Shown here: positions 18,114 through 27,368 of the stretch, piece by piece | How the letters are laid out: the number at the start of each line of letters is the position of its first letter | Position numbering within the stretch: position 1 is the stretch's first letter | Source: a bacterium SCSIO 12643 | GTDB lineage: Bacteria > Bacteroidota > Bacteroidia > Flavobacteriales_G > Salibacteraceae | NCBI GenBank assembly: GCA_024398135.1 | Contig: CP073750.1 | Coordinates: 3,100,001-3,164,000 of the forward strand | Length of the DNA stretch: 64,000 nt | Direction: 5' to 3' | Notes under the pieces: model-generated | What the model saw: the letters and a program-made list of their open reading frames with translations, nothing else | The model's database searches: none | Told to the model about the DNA's origin: nothing | Translations under genes and position numbers: made by a program

Positions 18114-21100
18114 TTACCTCATCAAAGTAAGTGAGCCTTTATATTCTTCACCGTTAATGGTATAGATGTAGAAATATACACCATCCGGGAATTGTTGTCC
18201 GGTAGAGGAGCGTCCATCCCATGTATGAATTCCTCCGGAAGATTGGTAAACAATTTGTCCATCACGATTGAATATCGTCATTTCAATACAACTACTCAAA
18301 TCACCATTATAATTGATTTCAAAGTAATCGTTTTCACCATCCTCGTTTGGTGTAAATACATTTGGAACTGTAATGTCTACCAATTCAGTGAATTTTGGTC
18401 CAGTAATATTGACTTCAGAAGTATCGACACAACCATCAGAAGAAGTGGTAATTAAAGTTACTGTGGCACTTTTGTTATAATCAAATACCAATGTCGGATT
18501 TTCATCAGTACTTGACAATTGGTTATCAATGTACCATTCATAAGAGGAAGCTCCGGAACTCGTATTGGTTAGCTTGACCCCCACACCCGTACAGGTAGGG
18601 ATGATGTCATAAGCAAAGTTTGAATTTGTAAGCCCTAATAAATTGATGATAAAATCAACGGTGTCTCTACAACCGGTAGCATCTGTTACAGTAACTGTAA
18701 AATTATTTTGATTTCCTGTAGTAATGGTAGGAGAGCCGGAAGTAGAATCCGATAAAGCACTACCATTAGTCCATTGATATGTGTAAGGTGCAGTGCCGTT
18801 AACCGTATTGGTGTTAAGTGTAAGCGTAATGTTGTTACACACAGTAGTATCCATGCCACCTGCTAAACGGAATACTTGTACTTCAACAGTATCGTATGCG
18901 ACACAGCCCAAACTATCTGTGACCTGAACAATATAAGTTCGATCGACATCAGAAGTAACTAATGGATTGGCTAAGCCATTAAAATTCAATCCAGTGCTCG
19001 GTGTCCATAAATAGGTCGAATTTGGAGGTCCTGTTGGGCTACCTCCAATCGGAGTAGGTAAGAATTTACAAGCATCCACCACACCTCCGGCAGAGGCTAT
19101 AGGAAGGCTTTGAATGTCAACAAATATAGAATCTATAGCTTCACAATTGTTTACATCGGTAAGAGTCACTGTGTAGTACGTTGGAACCGATGGAAATGCT
19201 AAAGGATCCGCAATAGTTGTATCTGACAATGTTGTTCCGTTATTCCAACGGAAAGTTCCTGTTCCTGTTGCATTAATTTGAACAGAATCACCTTCACATA
19301 CATATGTATCAGGGGAAACCGATAGTGATGGAGCAGGTAAAATAGAAACCACAACAGTGTCTACCCCGGTACAGGTATCATTACTTGTTTGAACAATGTA
19401 TGTCGTTGTACTTGTAGGTAAAACAGACGGATTGCTCAAAGTATTGTCATTCATATTGGTACTCGGAGACCATAAGTATGTTGTGCCAAATGGACCTGTT
19501 GGATTTCCTCCAAGTGTGAAAGAATCTCCTAAACAAACTTGTGCGTCTGGTCCGGCATCGGTTGGCACCGTTGCGTTTACAGTGATATCTGTTGTATCAT
19601 TTCCTTCACAACCATTTACATCAAAATAATTAAGTGTATATGTGATATTAGAAGGAGGGTATACTTGCGGGTTTCCAATATTAGTTGCTGAAATAAATTG
19701 ATTAGGTCCCCATGTGAATGTGGCACCAGTTGCATTCATTTGCAAGGTATCACCAGGACAAACGAAATAATCGCTTAAAATTCCTGATGGGATTAGATTA
19801 TTTACACTTACTACTACAGTATCCGTTCCCACGCAACCTAGGGCATTTGTTAAGCTCACAACGTAAGTCGTTGTTGACGTAGGTGTTGCCATTGGATTAG
19901 GATCATTTGGATTACTTAATCCTGTTGCCGGACTCCAAATAATAGAATTGTTTGGATCTTGAGATGTTGGTGAACCTCCAATGGTAACAGCGATACCATT
20001 ACAAGTGGTTTGGTCAAGACCTGCGTCTCCAATAACGTTGGATAGCACAACATTTTTTGTAATAGGCCCTACTACACATCCAAGTTGGTTCGTTGCAGTG
20101 ACTGAAATCGAACCGGTAGTCATCCCTGGATTCCATTGGACATTGACAGTCGGACTACCATTTCCCGAAGAAATAGACCCTCCGGTTACTGACCAGCTAT
20201 AACTCACACCGCTAAGCGTATCTGTTGTAAATAATGTGGTATTGTTATCAATACAAACTACAGAATCACCATAAATCTCCTGAGGGCCTTCAAAAGGACG
20301 AACATAAATATGTACCAATTGAGGTAGCGGTAATGGCGGACAATTACTGTCAGTTACCACCACATCTACCACATATGGCGCAGTACGTCCTTGCGCACAA
20401 GATGTATTCCAGCAAATAGTTCCGGTAACACTACCAATTCCCGTTACGGGAGAGGTAACTGTTGCGGGAGGATTGGTGATTGCACCATTGAAAATATCAC
20501 TGGTAGCCACGAATTCTAAAGGATCATTATCCAAATCATCATAATCCAAATTGAAACAGATCGTATCTCCTGCATCTACTTCGTATGTTAGTGGGTTAAT
20601 AGCATCCGGGTCCAAATTTGAAGTATTTTGATTTGGCATATTATTATTCGGACAATCGTCAGAAATCAATTGCATATTTCTTCGGGTAACCCCAACAATT
20701 TGGCCATTTCGATATTCCGTAATTTCCACTGAAGCCACAAATATCCCTGTGAAGTTAGTAATAAATCTGGTTAAACCGGTTGCTGGATCAATGGCAGAGA
20801 AACTACCTGTTCCCAATAAATTAGGAAGGTTATATCCAGTAGCGTAATTGACAAATGGTGGTGGAAAGTTGTATGGATTTAGGAGCGGATCATTATATGG
20901 AACAGATGGGGGAGGAGCAGCACCTCCTGCTCCGGTTAACCCTCTAAAAGGCGTAACCAGCGTGTATGCAATAGAATCACCGTCCGGATCAATCGCAGAA
21001 TTTGAAATGTACGCAGTATCGGTTCTACAGATATACGATAAAAGAGTATCTGTAAATTGCGCAGAGGAGTTCGTAATTAATGAGCCGTTTTGCGCAGGAA

Positions 21101-21611
21101 TCCATGTGGTATATGCAAAAGATTGCGCACCTGAATTATTTAAATTTAAAATACCACCCGGTCTACAGCAACGATCATATAAAACCCAATAACCTGTATT
21201 TGATGCGGGCAATGACACAATAGCTTCATATCTGACCAAATACACACAAACATTTGAAAGTAAGTTGAAAGGATCGCAGATTGCGGGTAAGTTTGGATCC
21301 ACAGCATTCGAATCTACCAATTGCAGATTGACATCATCCGTATATGGTAAAGATGTTGTAGGATTTAGAACTCCTTCATATATCCCAACATTAATCGAAG
21401 GTTCAGGAAAGCTACCTCCACCACCTCCAGGTTGTACCCAGTTCACTGAGTTACAATCCATATAGGCGTCTAACGTAATTCTATATCTGGTAAAACCAGG
21501 ATTTAGAGGATCTGGTCCAATAAATTCATATCCCATGTTTCCACCGATAAGGTGCGTTGCATGAGCTCCAAAACTTAAAATAACAAATAATAGGGTTGCT
21601 ATAAGTTTCAT
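18114..21611 (-). CDS. giant surface protein with tandem Ig-like modules and gliding-associated type B C-terminal domain
   Basis: 1165 residues from the ATG at 21611, which opens directly into a signal peptide (MKLIATLLFVILSFGAHA); the frame extends to 21650 but would add 13 polar residues before it. After the N-terminal THLIGGNMGYEF segment, typical of this family, come cadherin/Ig-like modules, then about six related ~80-residue modules marked by DAG.D..VC/TLGG and YLWSPST, joined by TTTYIVQ. The final ~85 residues (VPNVFTPNEDGENDYFEI to KGSLTLMR) are a type B sorting domain. Expected to be T9SS-exported and surface-bound. No SprF gene of its own is adjacent; it may share the one at 12379-13386. 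Confidence 0.88.
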   Translation of the reverse strand: MKLIATLLFVILSFGAHATHLIGGNMGYEFIGPDPLNPGFTRYRITLDAYMDCNSVNWVQPGGGGGSFPEPSINVGIYEGVLNPTTSLPYTDDVNLQLVDSNAVDPNLPAICDPFNLLSNVCVYLVRYEAIVSLPASNTGYWVLYDRCCRPGGILNLNNSGAQSFAYTTWIPAQNGSLITNSSAQFTDTLLSYICRTDTAYISNSAIDPDGDSIAYTLVTPFRGLTGAGGAAPPPSVPYNDPLLNPYNFPPPFVNYATGYNLPNLLGTGSFSAIDPATGLTRFITNFTGIFVASVEITEYRNGQIVGVTRRNMQLISDDCPNNNMPNQNTSNLDPDAINPLTYEVDAGDTICFNLDYDDLDNDPLEFVATSDIFNGAITNPPATVTSPVTGIGSVTGTICWNTSCAQGRTAPYVVDVVVTDSNCPPLPLPQLVHIYVRPFEGPQEIYGDSVVCIDNNTTLFTTDTLSGVSYSWSVTGGSISSGNGSPTVNVQWNPGMTTGSISVTATNQLGCVVGPITKNVVLSNVIGDAGLDQTTCNGIAVTIGGSPTSQDPNNSIIWSPATGLSNPNDPNPMATPTSTTTYVVSLTNALGCVGTDTVVVSVNNLIPSGILSDYFVCPGDTLQMNATGATFTWGPNQFISATNIGNPQVYPPSNITYTLNYFDVNGCEGNDTTDITVNATVPTDAGPDAQVCLGDSFTLGGNPTGPFGTTYLWSPSTNMNDNTLSNPSVLPTSTTTYIVQTSNDTCTGVDTVVVSILPAPSLSVSPDTYVCEGDSVQINATGTGTFRWNNGTTLSDTTIADPLAFPSVPTYYTVTLTDVNNCEAIDSIFVDIQSLPIASAGGVVDACKFLPTPIGGSPTGPPNSTYLWTPSTGLNFNGLANPLVTSDVDRTYIVQVTDSLGCVAYDTVEVQVFRLAGGMDTTVCNNITLTLNTNTVNGTAPYTYQWTNGSALSDSTSGSPTITTGNQNNFTVTVTDATGCRDTVDFIINLLGLTNSNFAYDIIPTCTGVGVKLTNTSSGASSYEWYIDNQLSSTDENPTLVFDYNKSATVTLITTSSDGCVDTSEVNITGPKFTELVDITVPNVFTPNEDGENDYFEINYNGDLSSCIEMTIFNRDGQIVYQSSGGIHTWDGRSSTGQQFPDGVYFYIYTINGEEYKGSLTLMR

Positions 21612-21697
21612 TTGCGAACTTGATTTAGAAAGCAGTGTAAAATTCTTCAAAGTCAGTTTGTTAATGATTTTTAATGTGTGTTTAAGTGAGGAGAACC

Positions 21698-21705
21698 CAA
21701 AGATA
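21698..21705 (-). promoter_or_regulatory. -7 element before the 18114-21611 cargo gene
   Basis: Reads TATCTTTG on the minus strand, an exact TAnnTTTG match, about 87 bases upstream of the ATG. A convincing -33 was not found. Confidence 0.45.
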
Positions 21706-21850
21706 TAAATTGTTTAGAATATCTCTAATTACCCGCTTATTATCTAGACGCAAGTTACTTCAAAAGAGTTTGTTAAACAAGATTGTTTTTTTAGGGTTTG
21801 GAGTGAAAAGAGTCCCCTTTAAATTAAGGGAACCCGAATATTTAAATGAT

Positions 21851-23047
21851 TTATTTAATCGCTTTTCTGCGTGCTTTTTCTTCCAGTAAATCTGTAAGTT
21901 CTTTACCCATTTGACCTGCAATTGAAGTGTTTTCCTCCGCTCTTCTGGTCAAATAAGGAATAGCTGCTTTAACAGGACCATATGGTAAATACTTGGAGAC
22001 ATTGTATCCCGCATTAGCTAAATTAAAACTAATGGTATCACTCATCCCTTTTAATTGAGAAAAGTATATTCTACGGTCGTTATTAGCTAGTTTATGTTTT
22101 TTCATAAGCTCAACCAACTTCATAGAACTTAAAGCATTATGGGTGCCATTACAGATTTCACAATGCGCAATATTGTCTATCATCATTTCAATGGCCAAAT
22201 CAAAATCTCTATCCGTAGACTCTTTGTCAGGTTGGATGAACGTTTTATAGCCCATGTCTTTGGCACGTTGATTCTCTTTTTCCAGATATGCTCCTCTTAC
22301 GAACTTAATACCTAAGAACCAGCCTTCTTTTTTAGACTCAGCGATTAGTTTCTTAAGATGATCAATTTTATCCCAACGATACATCTGTAAGGTATGGAAA
22401 ACGATAGCTTTCTTCTTATTGTACACACGCATTCTGGATTCTACCAGGCGATCAATAGCTGGCTGAATCCAGGTTTCTTCCGCATCCACATAAATCGGAA
22501 CACCTGTTTCATGCGCTACTTTACAGATTTGCTCGAATCGGTCAACTGCACGTTTGTATTCTTGTTTTTCCGCATCCGAGAGCGGAGTTTCAGCGGTCAT
22601 TTTTTCCAATAATTCAAATCTGAATACACCAGTCATTTTCATACATGCTACTGGTATTCCATCAGTGGTTTCAGCTTTTCGAATTACATTAATAATTTGA
22701 TTTTTTGTGCTTTCAAAAGTTTCCTCATCTTGCGCCCCTTCAACCGCATAATCTAAAATAGATCCTACGTTGTATTTATAAAGTTCTTCAACCTTGTCTA
22801 AACTTTCCGTTAGATTCGTGCCCCCACAGAATTGGCGGAAAACTGTAGCTTTAACAATTCCCGTAATGGGTAAATGTGTAGCTAAAGCAAACTGAGACAA
22901 AGCAGTACCCACTTTTACCAAAGTAGGGTTTTGCATAAGTTGAAACATTTTAATGGAAAAATCCAAATCTTTATCGGAGAGGTGAGAAAAAGCCGTTTTA
23001 GTATCGTTAAAAGACACCTTCAAATTCTCGTTGTTTTGATTTGTCAT
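21851..23047 (-). CDS. proline dehydrogenase
   Basis: 398 residues, a monofunctional FAD-dependent ProDH that oxidises proline to pyrroline-5-carboxylate. The TIM-barrel signature is clear: GIKFVRGAYLEKE (FAD and substrate pocket), CNGTHNALS, and the C-terminal YGPVKAAIPYLTRRAEEN, whose Arg pair binds the proline carboxylate. No DNA-binding or P5C dehydrogenase domain is fused, so it is the short form. It stands alone with its own -7 element at 23068-23075. Peripheral membrane or cytoplasmic location is expected. Confidence 0.95.
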   Translation of the reverse strand: MTNQNNENLKVSFNDTKTAFSHLSDKDLDFSIKMFQLMQNPTLVKVGTALSQFALATHLPITGIVKATVFRQFCGGTNLTESLDKVEELYKYNVGSILDYAVEGAQDEETFESTKNQIINVIRKAETTDGIPVACMKMTGVFRFELLEKMTAETPLSDAEKQEYKRAVDRFEQICKVAHETGVPIYVDAEETWIQPAIDRLVESRMRVYNKKKAIVFHTLQMYRWDKIDHLKKLIAESKKEGWFLGIKFVRGAYLEKENQRAKDMGYKTFIQPDKESTDRDFDLAIEMMIDNIAHCEICNGTHNALSSMKLVELMKKHKLANNDRRIYFSQLKGMSDTISFNLANAGYNVSKYLPYGPVKAAIPYLTRRAEENTSIAGQMGKELTDLLEEKARRKAIK

Positions 23048-23067
23048 TACTTCATAAAATTAGACCT

Positions 23068-23075
23068 CAAAACTA
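23068..23075 (-). promoter_or_regulatory. -7 element before proline dehydrogenase
   Basis: Minus strand TAGTTTTG matches TAnnTTTG, 20 bases before the ATG at 23047. The -33 region is not obvious. Confidence 0.45.
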
Positions 23076-23183
23076 TAAAAAAAAACAGCTCTAAGATCCC
23101 TATTATTTACTGATCTTACCTCATAAAAATATATGAGAAATAATGGTTTTGTTTAGGGTTAGAATGAGCTGATTAAGATTGAT

Positions 23184-23531
23184 TTATTCGTTTGAACCCA
23201 AAGATTCAAAGTCTACATCCATGTAATCGGACTCCATTTGGTTTCCGGACTCAATACCATTTCCATTTTGAAGTTGTTCAATCATTTCAATGGCTTGATT
23301 AAATGCATTACCGAATTTTTCAAAATCTTCTTTATACAAGAAAATCTTATGTTTCTCATAACGGAAATTTCCCTGATCATCGTATTTCTTTTTACTTTCA
23401 GTAATGGTTAAGTAATGATCATTTCCCCTTGTCTCTCTCACATCAAAAAAGTAGGTTCGCTTTCCTGCTCTTACCGCATTTGAATAAATCTCATCGTTCC
23501 CCTTATTTGAAGCTTTTTTATAACCGTCCAT
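23184..23531 (-). CDS. DUF3276 PUR-domain nucleic-acid-binding protein
   Basis: 115 residues from ATG 23531. RAGKRTYFFDVRETRGNDHYL and ITESKKKY, followed by KHKIFLYKEDFEKF, are the strand-rich PUR-alpha-like fold found in DUF3276 proteins (kin to Borrelia BpuR), which bind DNA and RNA. The C-terminal tail is acidic. A longer frame starts at 23558, but a good promoter (-7 at 23556-23563, -33 at 23583-23586) overlaps that codon, so the transcript would begin downstream of it; this decides for 23531. Role probably regulatory in the cytoplasm; target unknown. Confidence 0.9.
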   Translation of the reverse strand: MDGYKKASNKGNDEIYSNAVRAGKRTYFFDVRETRGNDHYLTITESKKKYDDQGNFRYEKHKIFLYKEDFEKFGNAFNQAIEMIEQLQNGNGIESGNQMESDYMDVDFESLGSNE

Positions 23532-23555
23532 CCTTTTTTGTTTTCGTAATAGGGT

Positions 23556-23586
23556 CAAAGCTATTCAAAATTTCAACTTTAACAAA
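23556..23586 (-). promoter_or_regulatory. full Bacteroidota promoter of the DUF3276 gene
   Basis: On the minus strand TTTG (23586-23583) is followed by 19 bases and then TAGCTTTG (23563-23556), the consensus TTTG-N19-TAnnTTTG. Initiation near 23549 gives a leader of about 18 bases. Confidence 0.7.
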
Positions 23587-23685
23587 CATTAAAATGTAAT
23601 GTATTTTAACAAGAACACTAAAATAATGGTGTTTAGGGAATTATAATTTGGGAAAAACAGTATTTTGAAAAACGTTGAAAGCCCT

Positions 23686-25482
23686 TTAGACACTGGCCTC
23701 AGAATTTTCTAAAAGTTGCTGATCATGGAGTAATCGGTATAATCCGTTTTGATTCAGGATTTCTTCATGCGTTCCTTTTTCTACAATTTCTCCCTGATCC
23801 AATACAATAATTTGATCGCAATGTTTAATAGAAGAGATTCTATGCGAAATAATAATTGTGGTTCGATTTTGCATAAAGGTGTTAAGGTGTTCCAAAATTT
23901 GATCTTCAGTTTTGGTGTCTACCGCGGATAGACTATCGTCCAGTATCAAAATTTGTGGATCAGTGATTAATGCCCGAGCAATTGAAATTCGTTGTTTTTG
24001 GCCACCGGATAATGTGACCCCTCGTTCTCCGATTTTGGTTTCAAATCCATCTTTCAATTTGATGATATTGTCATAAATCGCTGCCTTTTTTGCGGCATCT
24101 TCAACCGTATTTGAATCAATGTCCTGAACTTGAGAACCAAATGCGATATTGTTTGAAATTGTATCGGAAAAGAGGAAAACATCCTGATGTACAAAGCCAA
24201 TTCGTTTACGTAAATCATGTAGATTAACTTCTTGAATAGATTGACCATCAACGCGTATTACTCCGGAATCGGCATCATATAATCTTGCGATAAGTTGCGC
24301 AATGGTACTTTTTCCTGCTCCGGTTCTTCCGGTAATGGCTAATGATTGTCCCTGTTTAACTTTAAAACTTACATTTTTTAAAGCTTCTGTACCTGAATCC
24401 GGATAAGTGAAATTCACATTTTTAAATTCAATGTCTCCGTTAATTTCTGTAGGAGTTTGTGTGGGCGAAACAATTTGAGGTTGAATGCTTAAAAACTCAT
24501 TAATTCTTTTTTGTGATGCGGCAGCTCTTTGGACCATAGAAGTAACCCATCCCACAACAGCTACCGGCCAGGTAAGCATGTTGACATATATGACAAATTC
24601 CGCAATATTTCCGGAAGTGATTTCCCCGGCAATGGTGAGCTGACCACCAATATAAATAGTCATAATCGTACTTAGACCAATGAGAAGAACCATCAACGGC
24701 ATAAACATCGCATTGACTTTAACCAATTCCAGATTTACTTTTTTATAATCTTCGGTTTCCTGATTGAACTGCTCAAATCTTTGCGCACCAATATTGTAAG
24801 CTTTAAAAACACGGATCCCGGAAAAGGCTTCCTGAACGAAAGTGGAAATATTAGATAATTGTCTTTGAACCTTTTCACTTTTAATATTGATGATGTGACT
24901 CACGTAATAAATAGATATAGAAAGAAAAGGGAGTGGTAGAAGTACGTATAAAGTCAGTTTTACATTTACCGATAACATCGCCCAAACCACCAGAATAAAA
25001 ACCACGATCATATTTGTGGAATACATAATCGCAGGGCCAATGTACATTCTTACCCGACTTACGTCTTCACTAATTCGATTCATCAAATCACCGGTACTAT
25101 TTTTCTTATAAAATGATAGATCAAGTTTTTGATAGTGGTTGAAAATGTCATTTTTAAGATCGTATTCAATCAATCTGGACATAACAATGATGGTCTGGCG
25201 ATTAAGAAATGTGAAAAAACCTTTGATCAAAGCCATAGCAAAAACGATCAAACCAAATACGATAATGGCTTGAGTCATAAATCCATAATAATCTTCCTGA
25301 ATTTGCAGTCCATTAAATAAACGATATCGGGTTACCGTATCTCCCACAACATCAAATGCGATACGGATAATTTGAGCAGGTAAAATGGCAAATAGATTCG
25401 ATGCGGTTATAAAAATTAAGCCTAGAAACAACCGTAATTTATATTTTAAAAAGTACTTATTTAAATAAAATAACGGCCGCAT
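23686..25482 (-). CDS. ABC exporter, fused permease and ATPase (MsbA/multidrug type)
   Basis: 598 residues, the usual length of a half-size exporter that works as a homodimer. Residues ~1-310 hold six membrane helices. The ATPase domain shows Walker A GRTGAGKST, the signature TLSGGQKQRISIARAL, Walker B ILILDDSLSAVD and the H-loop ISHRISS. Substrate could be lipid, lipopolysaccharide precursor or drug; nothing in the context tells. It runs divergently from the nusB operon. Confidence 0.93.
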   Translation of the reverse strand: MRPLFYLNKYFLKYKLRLFLGLIFITASNLFAILPAQIIRIAFDVVGDTVTRYRLFNGLQIQEDYYGFMTQAIIVFGLIVFAMALIKGFFTFLNRQTIIVMSRLIEYDLKNDIFNHYQKLDLSFYKKNSTGDLMNRISEDVSRVRMYIGPAIMYSTNMIVVFILVVWAMLSVNVKLTLYVLLPLPFLSISIYYVSHIINIKSEKVQRQLSNISTFVQEAFSGIRVFKAYNIGAQRFEQFNQETEDYKKVNLELVKVNAMFMPLMVLLIGLSTIMTIYIGGQLTIAGEITSGNIAEFVIYVNMLTWPVAVVGWVTSMVQRAAASQKRINEFLSIQPQIVSPTQTPTEINGDIEFKNVNFTYPDSGTEALKNVSFKVKQGQSLAITGRTGAGKSTIAQLIARLYDADSGVIRVDGQSIQEVNLHDLRKRIGFVHQDVFLFSDTISNNIAFGSQVQDIDSNTVEDAAKKAAIYDNIIKLKDGFETKIGERGVTLSGGQKQRISIARALITDPQILILDDSLSAVDTKTEDQILEHLNTFMQNRTTIIISHRISSIKHCDQIIVLDQGEIVEKGTHEEILNQNGLYRLLHDQQLLENSEASV

Positions 25483-25496
25483 TAATTCGAAATAAT

Positions 25497-25529
25497 TGGT
25501 TTATAAAATTGATAAAAACACTAATTTTG
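25497..25529 (+). promoter_or_regulatory. promoter of the nusB operon
   Basis: TTG (25497-25499) and TAATTTTG (25522-25529) fit a Bacteroidota promoter with a 22-base spacer. The resulting leader to the ATG at 25623 would be about 85-90 bases and contains a T-rich stretch. Confidence 0.5.
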
Positions 25530-25622
25530 CAGCTTCAAAAAACAAATCTTGAAGACGGTTCAAAAGTAGGGCTTTTTTAGGCTGTGATGTGAGAAAATAA
25601 TTCAAGAATAAAAAGATCTTTG

Positions 25623-26576
25623 ATGGAAGGGTTATTTAACAGAAGGTACCTTAGGGTGAAAGTAATGCAAGCGGTTTATGCTTACGATTCGGCAAACCAT
25701 AATTTAGAGCTTGGCGAAAAATCACTGGTTAAGAGTTTGGATGATGTATACACGTTGTACATCAATATGTTGAGTTTGTTGTTGGAAGTTGTGGATATGA
25801 GCCGCAAAAGCATTGAACTGAAGAAGGAAAAAAGGTTAGTAACCGAAGAAGATTTAAACCCTAATTTAAGATTTGCACAAAACGGAGCCGCACTTACCAT
25901 AGAAAATAATCGTAAGTATAAGTTGTATGCAGAGAAGCTCGATTGGAGTGTAGAATCTGATAACATCAAAAAAATATGGAAAGAGGTTGAGGCAGATAAA
26001 AAGTATAAAGCTTTTATGTCTAATCCACGTCATAATTTTCAGCACGATATTGAAATTATGATCTATATTTTCAAAAACTACATTGCAGTAAATGAAGTGT
26101 TTCTGGATTTGTTTGAAGAGCGTAACATTTACTGGTATGATGATGTGCAGATGGTAAGCATTAATGTGGTAAAAACATTAAGTGGCTTGAGACCGGAAAT
26201 GGATGAGTTTGATTCTATTTTGATGCAATTGTTTAAAAATCAAAAAGAAGACTTGAAATTTGTAAAAGAGTTGTATCACAAAACTGTGTTGCAAAGTGAT
26301 GCTTCCATGAAGTTGATTGAAAAGTATACAAAGAACTGGGATGTAGACCGGATTGCAAGACTGGATACTGTTTTGATGAAAATATCTATTACAGAATTTA
26401 CAAGTTTTCCAAATATTCCGGTGAAGGTGACAATGAACGAATATCTTGAAATATCAAAGAATTACAGTACTGAAAAAAGTCGTGTATTTATCAATGGTGT
26501 TTTGGATAAAGTCTTGGTAGATTTGAAGAATGAAAATAAATTGAATAAATCCGGTATGGGTTTAATTAATCGATAA
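25623..26576 (+). CDS. nusB: transcription antitermination factor NusB (long form)
   Basis: 317 residues from the ATG at 25623; a TTG one codon earlier is less likely. NRRYLRVKVMQAVYAYD is the N-terminal NusB helix. The C-terminal part (NWDVDRIARLDTVLMKISI, then NEYLEISKNYSTEKSRVFINGVLD) matches the end of standard NusB. The middle is much longer than in Proteobacteria (~140 residues), as is usual in Bacteroidota. NusB with NusE binds boxA RNA to keep rRNA transcription from stopping. First gene of an operon nusB-DUF1573-yajC-ybbR-coaE with gaps of 12 bases or less or overlaps. Confidence 0.93.
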   Translation: MEGLFNRRYLRVKVMQAVYAYDSANHNLELGEKSLVKSLDDVYTLYINMLSLLLEVVDMSRKSIELKKEKRLVTEEDLNPNLRFAQNGAALTIENNRKYKLYAEKLDWSVESDNIKKIWKEVEADKKYKAFMSNPRHNFQHDIEIMIYIFKNYIAVNEVFLDLFEERNIYWYDDVQMVSINVVKTLSGLRPEMDEFDSILMQLFKNQKEDLKFVKELYHKTVLQSDASMKLIEKYTKNWDVDRIARLDTVLMKISITEFTSFPNIPVKVTMNEYLEISKNYSTEKSRVFINGVLDKVLVDLKNENKLNKSGMGLINR

Positions 26577-26588
26577 GTAATAAAGTTT

Positions 26589-27050
26589 ATGATAAAATCA
26601 GTTTTAAAATGTGGGATGTTGGCTTTAGTAGTTGGAGTAACATCTTGTGGAGATAGTCAAAAAGCAGATGCTTTATCTCCTGATTTAGTAAGTAATCCGG
26701 CAACAGCTTCATCTGAAAAAGGGGAGCAAAAACAAGCTAAAATGGTTTTCTCTGATGCAGAGCAGAGTTTTGGTTCAATCGTGCAGGGAGAAAGTGTAAC
26801 TAAAATCTATCATTTTAAAAATGAAGGTGAAGTGGATTTAATCATTTCATCTGCAAATGGTTCATGTGGATGTACCATTCCAAAATGGCCTAAGACACCA
26901 ATTAAACCAGGTCAGTCTGGCGAGATTGAAGTGGTGTTTAATAGTCAGGGTAAAAAAGGAAAACAAACCAAAAAAGTATATATAACCGCAAATACACATC
27001 CGGCAAATAATGTGATTGTATTAAAAGGAGATGTAGTTGCACCAGAATAA
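26589..27050 (+). CDS. DUF1573 lipoprotein
   Basis: 153 residues: signal peptide with lipobox GVTSC, then a low-complexity linker and a single ASH-like DUF1573 domain (FGSIVQGESVTKIYHFKNEG, SCGCTIPKWPKTPIKPGQSG). Such domains are beta-sandwiches found widely in the Bacteroidota envelope; function unknown. The gene sits between nusB and yajC, an arrangement I know as common in this phylum. A second DUF1573 domain occurs at the end of the OmpA-like protein at 10092-12431. Confidence 0.9.
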   Translation: MIKSVLKCGMLALVVGVTSCGDSQKADALSPDLVSNPATASSEKGEQKQAKMVFSDAEQSFGSIVQGESVTKIYHFKNEGEVDLIISSANGSCGCTIPKWPKTPIKPGQSGEIEVVFNSQGKKGKQTKKVYITANTHPANNVIVLKGDVVAPE

Positions 27051-27059
27051 ACAAATCAA

Positions 27060-27368
27060 ATGGATATTAACGGAATATTGACACAATTTGGACCACTGAT
27101 TTTAATTGGAGTGGTTTTTTATTTTTTCATCATCAGACCTCAGTTAAAGAGAGCGAAAGATGCAAAGAAGTTTAGAGAGGCGATGAGAAAAGGCGACAAA
27201 GTCGTAACCATTGGTGGAATACATGGAAAGATTTTAGAGATTAGAGAAACAACAATCGTTCTGGAGGCAGAAAGTAAAACCAGATTTGTGGTGGAGCGTT
27301 CAGCAATTTCTCCAGAATTTACATCAGGATCAGGCGAAAGCGATTTGGCCTTGTCCGCGCGTAAATAA
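27060..27368 (+). CDS. yajC: preprotein translocase subunit YajC
   Basis: 102 residues with one N-terminal membrane helix (FGPLILIGVVFYFFIIRPQ) and then the YajC core KFREAMRKGDKVVTIGGIHGKI. YajC associates with SecDF-YidC at the inner membrane. Stop overlaps the start of the YbbR-like gene by one base. Confidence 0.95.
   Translation: MDINGILTQFGPLILIGVVFYFFIIRPQLKRAKDAKKFREAMRKGDKVVTIGGIHGKILEIRETTIVLEAESKTRFVVERSAISPEFTSGSGESDLALSARK

Noticed and set aside
21686-21889. 67-residue plus-strand ORF before proline dehydrogenase end
   Set aside because: It is Arg/Lys/Leu-rich without a motif, overlaps the end of the proline dehydrogenase gene and the promoter of the 18114-21611 gene, and looks like a chance frame.
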